Shown in pieces: positions 1 to 11,478 of a DNA stretch of 64,000 nt. Every line of letters starts with the position of its first letter. The first letter of the stretch is position 1. The DNA is from Epinephelus fuscoguttatus. Lineage: Eukaryota; Chordata; Actinopteri; Perciformes; Serranidae. The translations under genes and the position numbers were made by a program. The notes beneath the pieces were generated by a model. That model was not told the origin of the DNA. It did not search any database and worked only from the letters and a program-made list of their open reading frames with translations. Where the stretch lies: NCBI RefSeq assembly GCF_011397635.1, contig NC_064755.1, positions 36,314,059 through 36,378,058 of the forward strand, read 5' to 3'.

Positions 1-161
1 GGTTGTCTGTGTGTTAAGCTCCTTAAATCAGACGTATCTCACCAGGGGTCTTACACATTTTTCATTTCAAACTTGAATACTTCAACCCCCTGAAAGAGGT
101 TCTTAAGAGATTTTCAGACCATATTTGACATCTGACTACAAACAGTTAGTGGTTATCAGGT

Positions 162-712
162 AAATACCGTAAAACTCGGAATATAAGTCGCACTGGCATA
201 TAAGTCGCAGTCTATTTTTTAAGGTCTCAAACAGGGAAAACAAGGTTTTATATTACTATTTGTTAATAAAAATGTTATACAAGTTATTCCTACACTGTTT
301 CCCTTTATTTTTAATTTGAAACACATTCAAAACACAATAACCTCTTAAGCAGCTTTGGTTACTTTTCAGATTGCAATTTTCCAAACAACCTCTTCAGGAA
401 ATAAAATTACGGTATAACAACATCTGAGCCATAAAAATGAGTTTAAATTAACGTTAAACTTCTTTTTTCTTTTTTAAGAAGACAGCATTACAGTACCTTA
501 TTACAGTGTGGGCTGTAACTATACATGCTTACTCAAATCCCAAAAATGAATGAGTTTAAATTACTACGTAGCGCCATCTTGTGGGTCAAATTACCTATGT
601 CAGCATTTACCTTCGTCTATAGGTCGCACCGGTCTATAACCCGCACCCAACTTTTTAGATGAAAAAAAAGGGAAAAAAAGTGCGACTTATACACCAAGTT
701 TTACAGTAAATG
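162..712. mobile_element. MITE-like element with terminal inverted repeats
   Basis: The two ends are inverted copies of each other. The left arm at about 165-196 contains GTAAAACTCGG and ATAAGTCGCACT. The reverse complement of the right arm at about 679-712 contains GTAAAACTTGG and ATAAGTCGCACT. The motif TAAGTCGCA also recurs inside at 188-210, and a related motif at 622-650. There is no coding capacity, so this is a non-autonomous DNA transposon relic. The superfamily cannot be assigned from the sequence alone. Confidence 0.6.
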
Positions 713-2461
713 CTTTGGAAATCTAGAATCAGAAACAGAAATACTTATCAATTGCCGTGATGAAACTGTGATTCGTTATAACTGTGACAGGCTACCTGCA
801 TGGTCAGCACATGCCCACTACTGCAACTAATCCAACTAACATTCACATTACATTCTGTATATCTGTGCATTCCAGTATGCCAGAAAAAGATTTAGTATGT
901 CCCTACACATAATCTGTTAAATGCAGTATGCCAAAAATACCAGGATGTTCTACTACATCCGGTCTGATTTTGTAGTATACAAGTCCAACTCACAAACTTC
1001 TGTGCAGCGACATCCACTGACCCACAAACAGATGATGGCTTGACAGCTGACTGACAGCTGTCAGAAGTCACAGTGATGGAAGACAGCGCATTCAAGTAAC
1101 TGATGACCAGTAGAATGGTAATAACAGGAATACTGATTGTTTCAGTAATCATAAATATTACAAACAATAGGACATAACTATAAAAACAACTGACAGATCT
1201 GCAGATGTAATTTCACTGTCATAAATATCATATGTTTGAATCTACAATCTGTGCAGTTATAACTTCAAACGACACACATTGCAAAGTAACAACAGCAGAG
1301 CTCTGCGGGTCGATCTCAGTCTCTGGAGAACTCAGTGAGTGACGTTTGTTTTCTCTCCAAAGTAACAGATATAAAAGCAAAAGGGTCAAAGTTCAGGGCG
1401 TAATGTTATGAGACAGTAGGCTCGTTTGAGATGAACTGTGCCTCACCTGGAGAGTGGACGACATCAGGCGGCTGCAGCAGGAGGTGGTGTCAAAAAGCTG
1501 CGGTCAAGTTGTGCAGTTTCCAGCAGCCTTCAGTCTGTACAGGAAGTCACAGAAAACATTCACATCCTGTTAGATCTGATGTTGATTTATTAGAATATTG
1601 TCAGACTCATATGTAAGTTTGTTCTCAGTCTCAAATTGTTTTAATTATCATAGATTAATTTATGTAATTTATGTTCATGGTTCAACCTCAATTTGACATC
1701 ATGCACATCATAACATCATATTACTTTGCTGCTGCAGTTTGACCTGTCCTGTCAACTACACAGGCTAAATAAAATGTGTCTGACTAGTATTAAATATTTT
1801 CAGAGGAAAAAAATACAAGACAACAGCTTATATAAAGATCAGTCAGATCCAGTCAGGGCTTCACATCTGTACAGATGTTATTTCAAGAATCCTCACATCC
1901 CACTGACCACAAGTCTCTGTGATGGTAAATACTTCAATAATTAAAACAGTCCAATGTTAATATACAGTAGACTCTGTATAGTTTGATGAATGTATTCAGT
2001 CTCTGACTAAGAAACGTCACCATCAGTAACATGTTTTCTGTGAACAGAATAAACTTTCAAATCAGACAAATAAATCTCTAAAAATTCAACAAAAATGAAA
2101 AGTTTATCTAAAACGTCATATTGTTGAGTCAAGTCTAAATCTGGAAATTATTAGATCAGGTGAGAGCCAGGCGTTTCCCATCATGCCCTGCGGACACCCT
2201 GCTCTCGTGAGATTATCACTGTCCACTTTTGTATGACATCAGAGCAAATCGGGATGTAATTGGACATAAAACTAACTGGCATACAGTGTGTGCTGATCGC
2301 CGGTGATCGAATGTGCGCAGGCCTGCAGCTACTATATATACTAAAAGTATGCGATTCGGAACGTACCAATTGATGTGATGCTGTTGCCAAATAATTTCCA
2401 GAAGATTGTAGCTAGGTACTTTAGCTGATACAAGTCAACAAATGGTCCATCTCTGTAGTAA
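713..2461. other. Non-coding stretch, no confident gene
   Basis: No open frame here looks like a real gene; the short frames of 60-90 codons match no family I recognise. The stretches at about 865-1000 (AGTATGCC and CTACATCCGG motifs) and about 2165-2375 (CATCATGCCCTGCGG, AAGTATGCGATTCGG) resemble ends of common fish DNA transposons, so much of this interval may be one decayed element. That is recognition by eye only. Confidence 0.3.
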
Positions 2462-3125
2462 TATGGCAAGGTGTTTTAACATTTAATAGCTAGACTGGAT
2501 ATCCATTACTGATATCTGCAACATAATTTTGCCTAGTCAAAACTCTTATACAAGATATCTGTAATTAGATTTTGACTAGTCAAAACTCTAATTTAAGATA
2601 TCTCTAATTCCAGTTTGAGATATCTACAATTTAATTTTGACTAGTCATAATTCAAGTTCAAGATATCTTTAATTATCGTCAATTGAAGATATCTACATGG
2701 TCCTTTTTAGATATCTTGAATTGAGTTTCAGATAGTCAGAAGTTGTAGATATCTTGAACTTGAATTATGACTAGTCAAAATTAAATTGTAGATATCTTAA
2801 ACTGGAATAATAGATATCTCCAATTCAGCTGCAGATATCCGCAACTACACTGGAGATATCTATAATGAGAAACCCCATACACATGAATGAACCCCATACA
2901 CATGAATGGCAAAAGTAAAGAGTTTTGAGTAGTCAAAATCTAATTACAGATATCTGTAAATGTAGTTTTGACTAGTCAGAATGACTAGTCAAAATAGATA
3001 TCTTCAATTAAAATTCATACTAGTAACAATGACATTACGACTAGTCAAAATGGTGTTGTTGATATCTATAATGGTAATTTCGGATAGTCAAACTTAGCGA
3101 TTAAATGTTAAAACGGCTTGCCATA
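2462..3125. mobile_element. hAT-like foldback element with GATATC/ACTAGT palindromes
   Basis: The ends form inverted repeats starting TATGGCAAG, followed by GTTTTAACATTTAAT on both arms (2462-2497 and the complement of 3090-3125). The flanks GTAGTAA at 2455-2461 and 3127-3133 match as a probable 8-bp target duplication with one mismatch (TGTAGTAA/AGTAGTAA), as hAT elements make. The interior is built from alternating AGATATCT and GACTAGTC palindromes. A long hairpin pairs about 2595-2668 with 2747-2820 with few mismatches. There is no transposase frame, so it is non-autonomous. Confidence 0.7.
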
Positions 3126-3377
3126 AGTAGTAATGCCCATTCGGTCACATGTCATACTTCCTGCCTCATATTCAGCGACATCAACACGCTCTGGCCTGCA
3201 CTCTGTCGCACAGTGGTAGAGATTTTGGCTGTGCTGGCTGCCTGCTCCAAACACTGTGAAAAACACTCTGCTTTGATCAGTTTATTTCTAATATTTCACA
3301 ATTTTATATTTTAGAAACCAGATTAGGGCAACAGTCTTTTAACACAAATATTTTTCCACACTATTCTTTTTTTTTTC

Positions 3378-5884
3378 TCCTCCGAGAACAATCACCTTAT
3401 CGTGGTGGAGGAGTTTGAGTGCCCTAATGACCCTAGGAGCTATGCTGTCGGGTGCATTTTGGGTTTCCCATGACAGATTGGTTCTGGGCGAAGGGTCAGA
3501 CGAAGAACGATTCAAAAGACCCTTCATGATGGACAAAAGCAAGGACACGTGTACCTGGCCCGGAGGGTTACTGGGGCCCCGCCCTGGAGCCAGGCCTGGG
3601 GTTGGGACCCATGGGCGAGCGCCTGGTGGCCAGGCCTTCGCCCATGGGGTCCGGCCGGGCCCAGCCCGAACCGGCTCCATGGGCTTGTCCCCCTGCAGGC
3701 CCACCACCCGCAGAGGGATCCAGAAGGGATCGGTGCTATGTGGATTGGGCGGTAGACCAAGGTGGGGGCCTTGGCGGTCCGATCCTCGGGTACAGAAGTT
3801 GGCTCATGGGACGTGGAATGTCACCTCTCTGGCGGGGAAGGAGCCGGAGCATGTGGAAGAGGTTGAGTGCTATCAGCTAGATATAGTCAGCCTCACCTCG
3901 ACACATAGTTCCGGCTCTGGAACCCAAGTCCTTGAACAACAGTTCAGAGTACCCGCACTTTTTGGAATCCCTGGGATGGGTGCTGGACAGTGCCCCAACC
4001 GGGGACTCCATTGTTCTGCCGGGGGACTTCAACGCTCACGTGGGCAATGACAGCAGGACCTGGAGGGGCGTGATTGGGAGGAATGGCCTCCCCGATCTGA
4101 ACCCAAATGGTATTCAGTTATTGGACTTCTGTGCGGGTCGCAGTTTGGCCATAACTAACACTATGTTCAAACATAAGGATGTCCATCGGTGCACGTGGCA
4201 TCAGGACAGCCTAGGTCGCAGGTCAATGATTGACTTTGTAGTCATATCATTTGACCTGCAGCCATATGTTCTGGACACTCGGGTGAAGAGAGGAGCAGAG
4301 CTGTCAACTGATCACCACCTGGTGGTGAGTTGGATCAGATGGCAGGGGAGGACGCCGCGCAGACCTGGCAGGCCCAAATGAACAGTGAAGGTCTGCTGGG
4401 AACACCTGGCAGAAGAACCTGTCCAGATGATCTTCAACTCCCACCTCTGGGAGAGCTTCGACCGTGTGGCCGCAAGGCAGCTGGGGCCAGACGCGGCGGT
4501 AATCCCTGAACCCGCTGGTGGATGCTAGAGATGAAGGGAGCCGTCAGACTGAAGAAGGAGGCGGGCCAAGCAGAGCACAGCAGTGGCAGTCATGGAGGCA
4601 AAAATTTGGGCGTGGGAGGAGTTCGGTGAGGCCATGGAGAAAGACTATCGAACAGCTCCAAAGAGGTTCTGGCAAACCATTCGGCGCCTCGGGGGGGAAG
4701 GCGGCAACTTGCTCACACTGTTTACAGTGGGGGCGGGGAGCTGCTGACGTCAACTGGGGACATTGTTAGGTGGTGGAAGGAGGAAGGAGCTCCTCAATCC
4801 CACCAACACATTTTCCAGTGAGGAAACAGAGCCGGGGGTCTCGGGGGCGGGTCGTCCAATTTCTGGGGCAGAAGTCGCTGAGGTAGTGAAGCAACTCTGA
4901 GGCGGCGGAGCCCCGGGGGTGGATGAGATTCGCCCTGGATATCTCAAGGCTCTGGATGTTGTAGGGCTGTCCTGGCTGACACGCTTCTGCAACATTGCGT
5001 GGACATCGGGGGCAGTGCCTCTGGAGTGGCAGACCGGGATGGTGGTACCCATTTTCAAGAAAGGGGACCAGAGGGTGTGTTCCAACTACAGGGGGATCAC
5101 ACTCCTCAGCCTACCCGGTAACGTCTACTCCAGGGTGCTGGAGAAGAGGGTCCGGTCAATAGTTGAACCTCAGATTGAGGAGGAGCAATGTGGTTTTCAT
5201 CCCGGACACGGAACCGTGGACCAGCTCTTTACCCTCGCCAGGGTGCTGGAGGGGGCATGGGAGTTTGCCTAACCAGTCCACATGTGTTTTGTGGATTTGG
5301 AGAAGGCTTACGACCGTGTCCCCAGGGGCATCCTGTGGGGGGTGCTCTGGGAGTATGGGGTTGGTGGCCCCTTGCTGAGGGCCATCCAGTCCCTGTACCG
5401 AAGGAGCATGAGTCTGGTTTGCGTGGCCGGCAGTAAGTTGGACCTGTTCCTGGTGAGGGTTGGACTCTGCCAGGGCTGCCCTGTGTCACCAGTTCTGTTC
5501 ATAACTTTCATGAACAGAATTTCTAGGCGCAGGTGGTTGCCCACTCCAGGTCGGGGGGGAGGTCCTTCCTCAGGTGGAGGAGTTTAAGTATCTCGGGATC
5601 TTGTTCACGAGTGAGGGTAGCATGGAGCGGGAGATTGACAGGCGGATTGGGGCGGCATCAGCAGTGATGCAGGCGCTTAACCGGTCTGTTGTGGTGAAAA
5701 GGGAGCTTAGCCAAAAAGCGAAGCTCTCGATTTACCGGTCGATATATGTTCCAACCCTCACCTATGGTCACGAGCTCTGGGTAGTGACCGAAAGAACGAG
5801 TTCGCGAGTACAAGCGGCCAAAATGAGTTTTCCTCCGCAGGGTGGCTGGGCTCAGCCTTAGGGATAGGGTGAGGAGCTGGGACA
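3378..5884 (+). mobile_element. Decayed non-LTR retrotransposon (LINE), endonuclease plus RT
   Basis: The conceptual product is split over several frames. An AP-endonuclease part lies at about 3932-4381, with [16 protein letters not shown] and [11 protein letters not shown] reverse transcriptase part lies at about 4919-5587, with VVPIFKKGD, SNYRGITLLS, GFHPGHGTVDQL, DLEKAYDRVP and GLCQGCPVSP. The C-terminal region at 5574-5860 has FKYLGILFTSEG and LSIYRSIYVPTLTYGHELW. Compared with the sister copy at 56441-57755, the block carrying the catalytic FTDD residues is deleted between RISRR (about 5530) and the GGE region (about 5560), and the 3' end is missing. It is therefore dead. The clade (RTE-like or another) was not resolved. 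Confidence 0.85.
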
Positions 5885-6311
5885 CCCTACAGTACACTAT
5901 CACCCCTTGAGAAAAACACAGCCTAATTTCTACATTTCCTTTTAAAACAGGCCAGTGGTGACTTCATGTCTGGTTGCTCTTCTTTAGCAGGTGATTGGGT
6001 TTTTTACACAATAGTTGAGGAACATTTAAAGGACTGTTGTTGATGAACAGAATTTACTGCATTTTACATTATACCTGTAAACTCTTCAGAACTTTAAGAA
6101 AGCAAAAGGTCATGCACTGTATGTTCTTTACTGAAGCAACAGCCAACACAAGTGTGTTGCATTTACCTCACTGGCTTTCGGAGGAGAAAAAAAAAGCTTT
6201 CATGTGTTAACCCCCAAAGGCTTTAAAAAAAAACAAACAACCCACACTTACAGAGACAGATGAGATCCTTCCTGCAGCCCCTCACTTCAAACTACAGTTG
6301 AGCAGACAGCG
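5885..6311. other. Upstream region of the IFITM gene
   Basis: This 427-bp stretch between the LINE and the IFITM start codon holds the presumed promoter and 5' UTR. It has A-rich runs at 6188-6196 and 6225-6240. I see no clear TATA box at a convincing spacing and no recognisable interferon response element, and no gene. Confidence 0.35.
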
Positions 6312-7302
6312 ATGAATCCAGCAGGTTACACGCCTGAGGCTGTTCCATTGCAGGGGGGGTATGATGGGCGCCCTGGACAGCCTGGAGAACAGTCAGTGGT
6401 TCAGCACACCACTGTGAACGTCACCACTGAACCCCCCAAGGACGACATCATCTGGTCCCTCTACAGCTTTGTCTACTCAAACTACTGCTGCCTTGGACTG
6501 GCGGCTCTCATCTTCTCCATCAAGGTGAGTTTCATTCATGAGGAATTTTCTCTCACTGCCTATTAAAGAATATTGGAAGAAGAAAGAGTTTAAGCCAAAT
6601 CTTGCATCTCAAAAAGCAGATTTTAAAAAGAAGAGACAGGGTTAGAGGGGAAAAAAGAAGGCTTTACTGAGTTTTTCTGACTAAGACACAGACCTCACTT
6701 AGACCATGACAAGAATCATTCAGAGGACGGGCAGTTGGGGGACGAGGAATATTCATCTCTCAGATTTTAGATATTATAAGGCTTAAAAATTACAATTAAA
6801 CTATTGAAAAATCAAAATACAAAGAAGGGAAAAAATAATGAATAAATAAGATAAAACAAAGACAACAGAGACTTAAATGCTTTACAAACTTTATTTTCAT
6901 TTATTTTCATGTCCACTTCAGAACCAGGAATACAACAATTATTCAATAACTACATTGAGGAAAATAGAGAATGGATGGAAATGATTGAAAGAAAGTCATT
7001 TGTAACAAAGATACAGCAAACAAGAATGAAAAGCTTTTGCAGGAGTTCATGAGATCATCCTGATGCTCAGTGGTAGCAGTTTAAGTTCCCTTGAGGTTGA
7101 GCATATCTATGAATCCACATTTAAAATCAATGTGCTTTGGTCCTTCCAGGCCAGAGACCGGAAGGTGGTTGGAGATCTGGAGGGTGCCCGACACTACGGC
7201 TCCACTGCCCGCTGTCTCAACATCTGGGCCACAGCCCTGGGTTGCGCCCTGGTCGTCATGATAATCATCCTCTTCATTGTACAGACAGTCTTTGCTTATT
7301 GA
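6312..7302 (+). CDS. IFITM-like protein (CD225/dispanin family), two exons
   Basis: Exon 1 is 6312-6524 (71 codons, donor GTGAGT). Exon 2 is 7150-7302 (50 codons plus TGA, acceptor TTCCAG). The junction is phase 0 and the product is 121 residues, normal for IFITMs. The first half is a proline- and glycine-rich N-terminus followed by DDIIWSLYSFVYSNYCCLG, where the cysteine pair matches the palmitoylated pair of the family's intramembrane helix. Exon 2 opens with ARDRKVVGDLEGARHYGSTA, then RCLN (the third conserved cysteine) and a C-terminal hydrophobic helix ending VQTVFAY. IFITMs sit in plasma or endosomal membranes and block fusion of enveloped viruses; that role is family knowledge. A polyadenylation signal AATAAA lies at 7526-7531. 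The exact paralogue cannot be named. Confidence 0.93.
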
Positions 7303-7531
7303 ACACATTTTTTTTCCTTTTTTATACCTTTTTACATGTATTCTCAAACTAAAATGATGCACATTTTTATTAGTGTAACAAAAGTCTTAAAGGGAACTCA
7401 TCCGTGTCTCCTTAAATGATTACAATTTGTAATCAGTTACGCCTAATGTTATTACATTCTGATTTTCCTGTCTACAAGGCCTGTGTTTCAACAACTCTTA
7501 TAAAACCAGAGCAGTTTTATCTGTCAATAAA

Positions 7532-7809
7532 GGTGTCTGCTTCATAACCGGTCACTGCGTTAATTTGTAACTGATGGTGATTTCAAGCTAAAGAATGTCT
7601 CCACCAGAAGTGGAAACGGGGAGCTGGTGTCTTATTTTCTGATCTCACACTGAAAAGATGTGGTTTGACCCAGTGTTATAAACAATGCAAAAGCAAAATA
7701 GTGTTTCTCAATCTGTATGAATAAGAGCAGTGTATTGAGCCTATAGCACCCCAAAGAACAATGCACACTCTATCTGTAAAATTCACTGTATGATGACTGA
7801 AACTGAAAT
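7532..7809. other. Spacer between the IFITM gene and the collectin array
   Basis: Nothing recognisable is seen in this short AT-rich stretch: no open frame of note and no inverted repeat. It separates the IFITM polyadenylation signal from the dispersed repeat at the edge of the array. Confidence 0.4.
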
Positions 7810-7975
7810 TTGTGGTGGTGCAGTTGTTAGCATTGTCGCCTCACAGCAAGAGCCTTCCTGGTTTGAACCACCCTGCGTTCAAACCAGGAACCTGTTTGAA
7901 CCCAGGGTGGGGAAGCCCATCTGTGCAGAGATGGCATGTTCTCCCCGTGTCAGCGTGGGTTTTTTCCGGGTACTC
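7810..7975 (+). repeat. Dispersed fish repeat at the left edge of the array
   Basis: The text runs GTTGTTAGCATTGTCGCCTC, then CATGTTCTCCCCGTGTCAGC and TTCCGGGTACTCC. It resembles a very common fish interspersed repeat with these signature strings. It ends where the collectin repeat unit begins: GTACTCCGACC joins TGGATCTGAACC, which in the other units follows AAAGTGCTCCGACC. The shared CTCCGACC suggests that the left breakpoint of the array lies inside this repeat. Confidence 0.55.
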
Positions 7976-10041
7976 CGACCTGGATCTGAACCAACTGCAG
8001 TCACATGACACATTGTTTGGGTTAAACATGAGCATGTTACAGTCCTGGAGGATTATTAATGTGCACCTCCTGCTGGTCCACTTCTAAATGCTGCCGTGAG
8101 AACACAAACAAACTCTAGGCAATTATACAACTTTGTAACAAAATGAGTCCCCGATTCAGACCAAAGCAAGACAACTCGAGGTCTAAAAGCATGTTTACTT
8201 TGCACCCAGATTTGCGCCATTTCACTAGAAAAGTGGAGTTGGACTTGCCCTACATGCACTTGACCCTGCACTTCAGAACATGCACTCTAAATCACTTAAA
8301 TAGGGCCCAGTGACTCAGTAGCAGGGTGGAGAAAGTTTGCGATGGTTCTGATTCAAAAAGGTGGTTAGGGAATTTCTTAAATGGTGTCATTATGTGTATG
8401 CTTCAAGCTATTGGGTGTAAGAGTGAGAGCTGTTTTACTGACCCAGCTCCATAAATCACGCGTCTTCAGAGAACATTATGTCTGCTGCATTTGTAAAACT
8501 GATGTCTAAGTCGCTGTGTTACTTTATTTTTCAATGCATCTTAATTATTCAAGGTATAACTGATGATTTTTATGAAATTCTGTGATCTCACAATAAATAT
8601 GCCAGTTATTTGGGACACTTTTCCTGAGCCACACAAATGTGCTAGCCTTGTGCAGTCAGCCCCATGTCCACAGCACACATTATCATTTGGCTTTAGGGGA
8701 TAAATGCTCTGGCTTGTTTAGATTTCTTTAAACCAACCACAATAATCTAGTGAGGCACAAAGTCCAGAATGGTGCCTTTGCAAAATACTGCCAGAGGGGA
8801 AATTGTTTAGGTGGAACCATTGCACGTGAGGAGGTGAGCACTATCATTAAAAAGGCTAATTTGCCACAAAAGAAAATGCAACGGAAAAAAAAACAGTATG
8901 AGATGAATGTGGACTGTGACATTCAACTTCTACTGATAAAGAAAGACATATAATTTGATAACAAAGCAGACAATGCCTTATAGCACGTTCCAAATCAACG
9001 TCACAACTGGCCATTTGCAGTGTCTACGTTGTTAGTTCAGAGGTTGTAATTGCTGTTTCCTGCAGCTAAGAACATTTGTCAAAACAGTAACAGATAGCAG
9101 AAGGAAGGGAGAAAGTCAGCCTAAATATCCTGCAAATGGCAGGTAAAGGCCATAGTCATAGTCCACATCCAGTGAGTCAGACTACTGCTGTGCTAACTCC
9201 AGATCTGTGTTTCAAACGTGAGGCAGCAGATATTGCTGAAGTTGTAATAAACATCACAGCCCTCTACACTGAAGTGTGTCCACTGGCAACACTGTGCTGC
9301 AACAGGACAAAAAAAGGAAAGAAAAACCACACGAAAAAAAAAGGACAAACAAACAAACAGTGGCCACTAGATGTAACTTCAATTCTGTGAGCATGAGAAC
9401 TGCATGGAGAAGAAGAAGATACGAGAGTGCACTTGGAGGCAGTTGAGAGACATGACACCCTGACCTGATTATCACAGTTAATCATCTCTCTCTCTCTCTC
9501 TCAACATCCGTTCTAAACTCTGGACTGAATTTCTACATACACACTTCACTACTTTCTTTATCACTTTTCTTTAAAAGTAGTGAAGAAGTCGCTCATCCTA
9601 CACATCAACTCCTCGTTCACACAGTGAGTTCCTTTGCTATTAAATTCATGACAATTCACAGCCTGAAAGTCATTTCTCTGTACGAGTTAGAAACCACAAC
9701 ATGTGGTCTCAACAATGAAAGCTTGTTCAGTTAAGTCTTATTAAAAGCTATAAGCGGGATAGATATGAACACATCTCTGTATCTACAGTAAGAAGGCCAA
9801 AGGGCAGCTAAATAATGTTATATCATAATTAATATTTCCCTGGGTCCTGGGTCATTTTTAAATTCTTAGAATGCTGGTTTGGTAGTGGACAAGTGACAGC
9901 AAAACTTGAAGCTCAAGACAAGTTAGATTTAAAACTTTATGACTTTTTTAATGCCACTCTGTAGGAAATTTAAGACAAAATCTCATCTACGCTGCTGATC
10001 TAATTTTTGTAAAAATAAAAAAAGTGGTTTCAATAATTATT
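7976..10041 (+). other. 5' spacer of unit A
   Basis: This is unit-specific upstream DNA. Compared with other units it lacks about 300 bp of the MITE (join near 8070-8085). It keeps a segment at about 8300-8510 (GGGCCCAGTGACTCAGTAGC) that is otherwise found only in unit F. A CT microsatellite lies at 9486-9502. The downstream TATA position reads TTCTAAA (9511-9517), not TTATAAA. The donor-like GTGAGT is at 9624-9629. The stretch holding the conserved 16-nt candidate micro-exon of the other units is deleted before exon 1 (about 9900-9970). Confidence 0.55.
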
Positions 10042-10255
10042 ATGTTCTTCATTCTGAAGATGAGGATGATTCTTCTATTCTGCATCCTCTGCCTGATGAC
10101 TTCTACTGCCCACAATCAGGCTGTAGGTAAATATGGTCCCGGAGGATTTCATGGGGCACCTGGGCCTGCTGGTGGGTAATATAAACTTCCACAATCCCAC
10201 CGCTCGGAAAACCTTTTCTAACCAAATTGCAGTCATCTTTTGTCTGAATTCTGGC

Positions 10256-11020
10256 GACCAAGGTACCTTTTAGCCGTTTGTTTTCTGGGAATAACTGACA
10301 CAATCAGAAACCAGAAACAAGTCGTTTTCTCGTTTTTGGCCAAAAAAAAAAAGAAAAAACGAAATTCAGCTCAATTTCTTGTTTTCTGATCCTACTGCAA
10401 AAAACAAATTTACCACTCCATATTTCGTTTCATTGGTAGGCGGGCTCTCAGCGCTCCCTTACTTCTGATTGGCTAACGTGCTCTGTCACTTACATTTGGG
10501 CTGTGCCCTTCAAAATAAGGTTACCTCTTGGCCTTTACGCCAGCAGGATGTCTCTGCAGACCCGGAGGCTGCAGACGCACAGACAGGCAATGAAGTAATG
10601 CAACAGCGTTCTATTGTATTGCCTGTTAATATGCAGCTGATAGACCATGAAAATGAAAGCTCTATATTAAGTTTTCTTCAGGGTGTACCGTGAACAGTGA
10701 AGTCTGTTCTCGGTAAAACTATCAACATGACAGCAAGCACGCCAAAAGTAGTTATTAAAAATGACCAGCAGGTGTCGCACTGCATCAAAGTTGTCATCAA
10801 AAATACAAATATGAATGATAGGCCTATGTTGACAGCCAGATGGGAAAAAACAGATGTACATCTATGGAAAGGCATTTACTATAGGCTACTATCAATTAGC
10901 GTTAAGCTGTTACTGGACTTTCCCCTCAGTTGTGGTCACATGGAGACATTTGATAATAATTGTGCAGACAGTTTAGAGATTCACACTACCTGCTATGGTG
11001 GAGTAAGAAGAACCATCTAG

Positions 11021-11063
<43 letters not shown>

Positions 11064-11165
11064 CGTTTTTTCATTTTTTGGCCAAAAACGAAAAAACGAC
11101 TTGTTTCTGGTTTCTGATTGTGTCAGTTATTCCCAGAAAACAAACGGTTAAAAGGTACCTTGGTC
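10256..11165. mobile_element. DNA transposon with about 80-bp terminal inverted repeats
   Basis: The ends read GACCAAGGTACC and, on the other strand, the same. Both continue through CCGTTTGTTTTCTGGG, TGACACAATCAGAAACCAG and a GTCGTTTT/TTTTTGGCC region, giving inverted repeats of about 80 bp. The flanks carry the direct repeat TCTGGC at 10250-10255 and 11166-11171, a likely 6-bp target duplication. The 740-bp interior has no convincing transposase frame and holds a TA microsatellite. The superfamily is unknown. Confidence 0.7.
11022..11061. repeat. (TA)n microsatellite
   Basis: An uninterrupted TA run of about 19 units inside the inverted-repeat element at 10256-11165, just before its right arm. 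Confidence 0.9.
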
Positions 11166-11428
11166 TCTGGCACCACCCTGCTGGACAGGCAGATGACCTC
11201 TCTTACTAATTTCCCAATAGCCTCTGAGGTCACCTTCCTTATACAATTTCTTCATTTCACTTACTGTGTCAGCTGTGATGGCTCACAAGGGACATGATGT
11301 TTTACTTGACTTGACTTGACTCAAGTCTTTTACTTGACTTATACTGTCACAAAATAAGGAAGACTGACATTCAAATTTCTGAATACTTTCATAGTCAGGG
11401 TACCTTCAGGCAGTTTTTCGTTTTAAAC

Positions 11429-11478
11429 CAAAAAGGAAAAAACGGAAATACCATGGTTTTCCCGTTTTTTCCTTTTTG
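11429..11478. repeat. Small perfect hairpin
   Basis: CAAAAAGGAAAAAACGG at 11429-11445 is the exact reverse complement of 11462-11478, with a 16-nt loop centred on CCATGG. The flanking GGTACCTTCAGGCAG at 11399-11413 resembles the end of the neighbouring element, so this may be the core of a related short element. Confidence 0.55.

Noticed and set aside
1431-1616. Possible first exon with frame MNCASPGEWTTSGGCSRRW
   Set aside because: The frame is short, ends without a convincing donor in frame, and the region looks repeat-derived.
3415-4050. 211-codon frame rich in G, P and R over the LINE 5' region
   Set aside because: It is a GC-rich shadow of the LINE leader and endonuclease. The true endonuclease residues read in other frames nearby.
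9136-9390. Small frame starting MAGKGHSHSPHPVSQTT, repeated at 27976, 36816 and 47387
   Set aside because: It recurs only because the spacer is duplicated. The C-terminal half runs through an A-rich repeat of changing length, unit F has a 2-bp loss that breaks it, and it resembles no family I know.
9481-9502. CT-rich runs before each candidate promoter as a regulatory GAGA-type site
   Set aside because: They vary in length like an ordinary microsatellite, and nothing in the sequence ties them to regulation.
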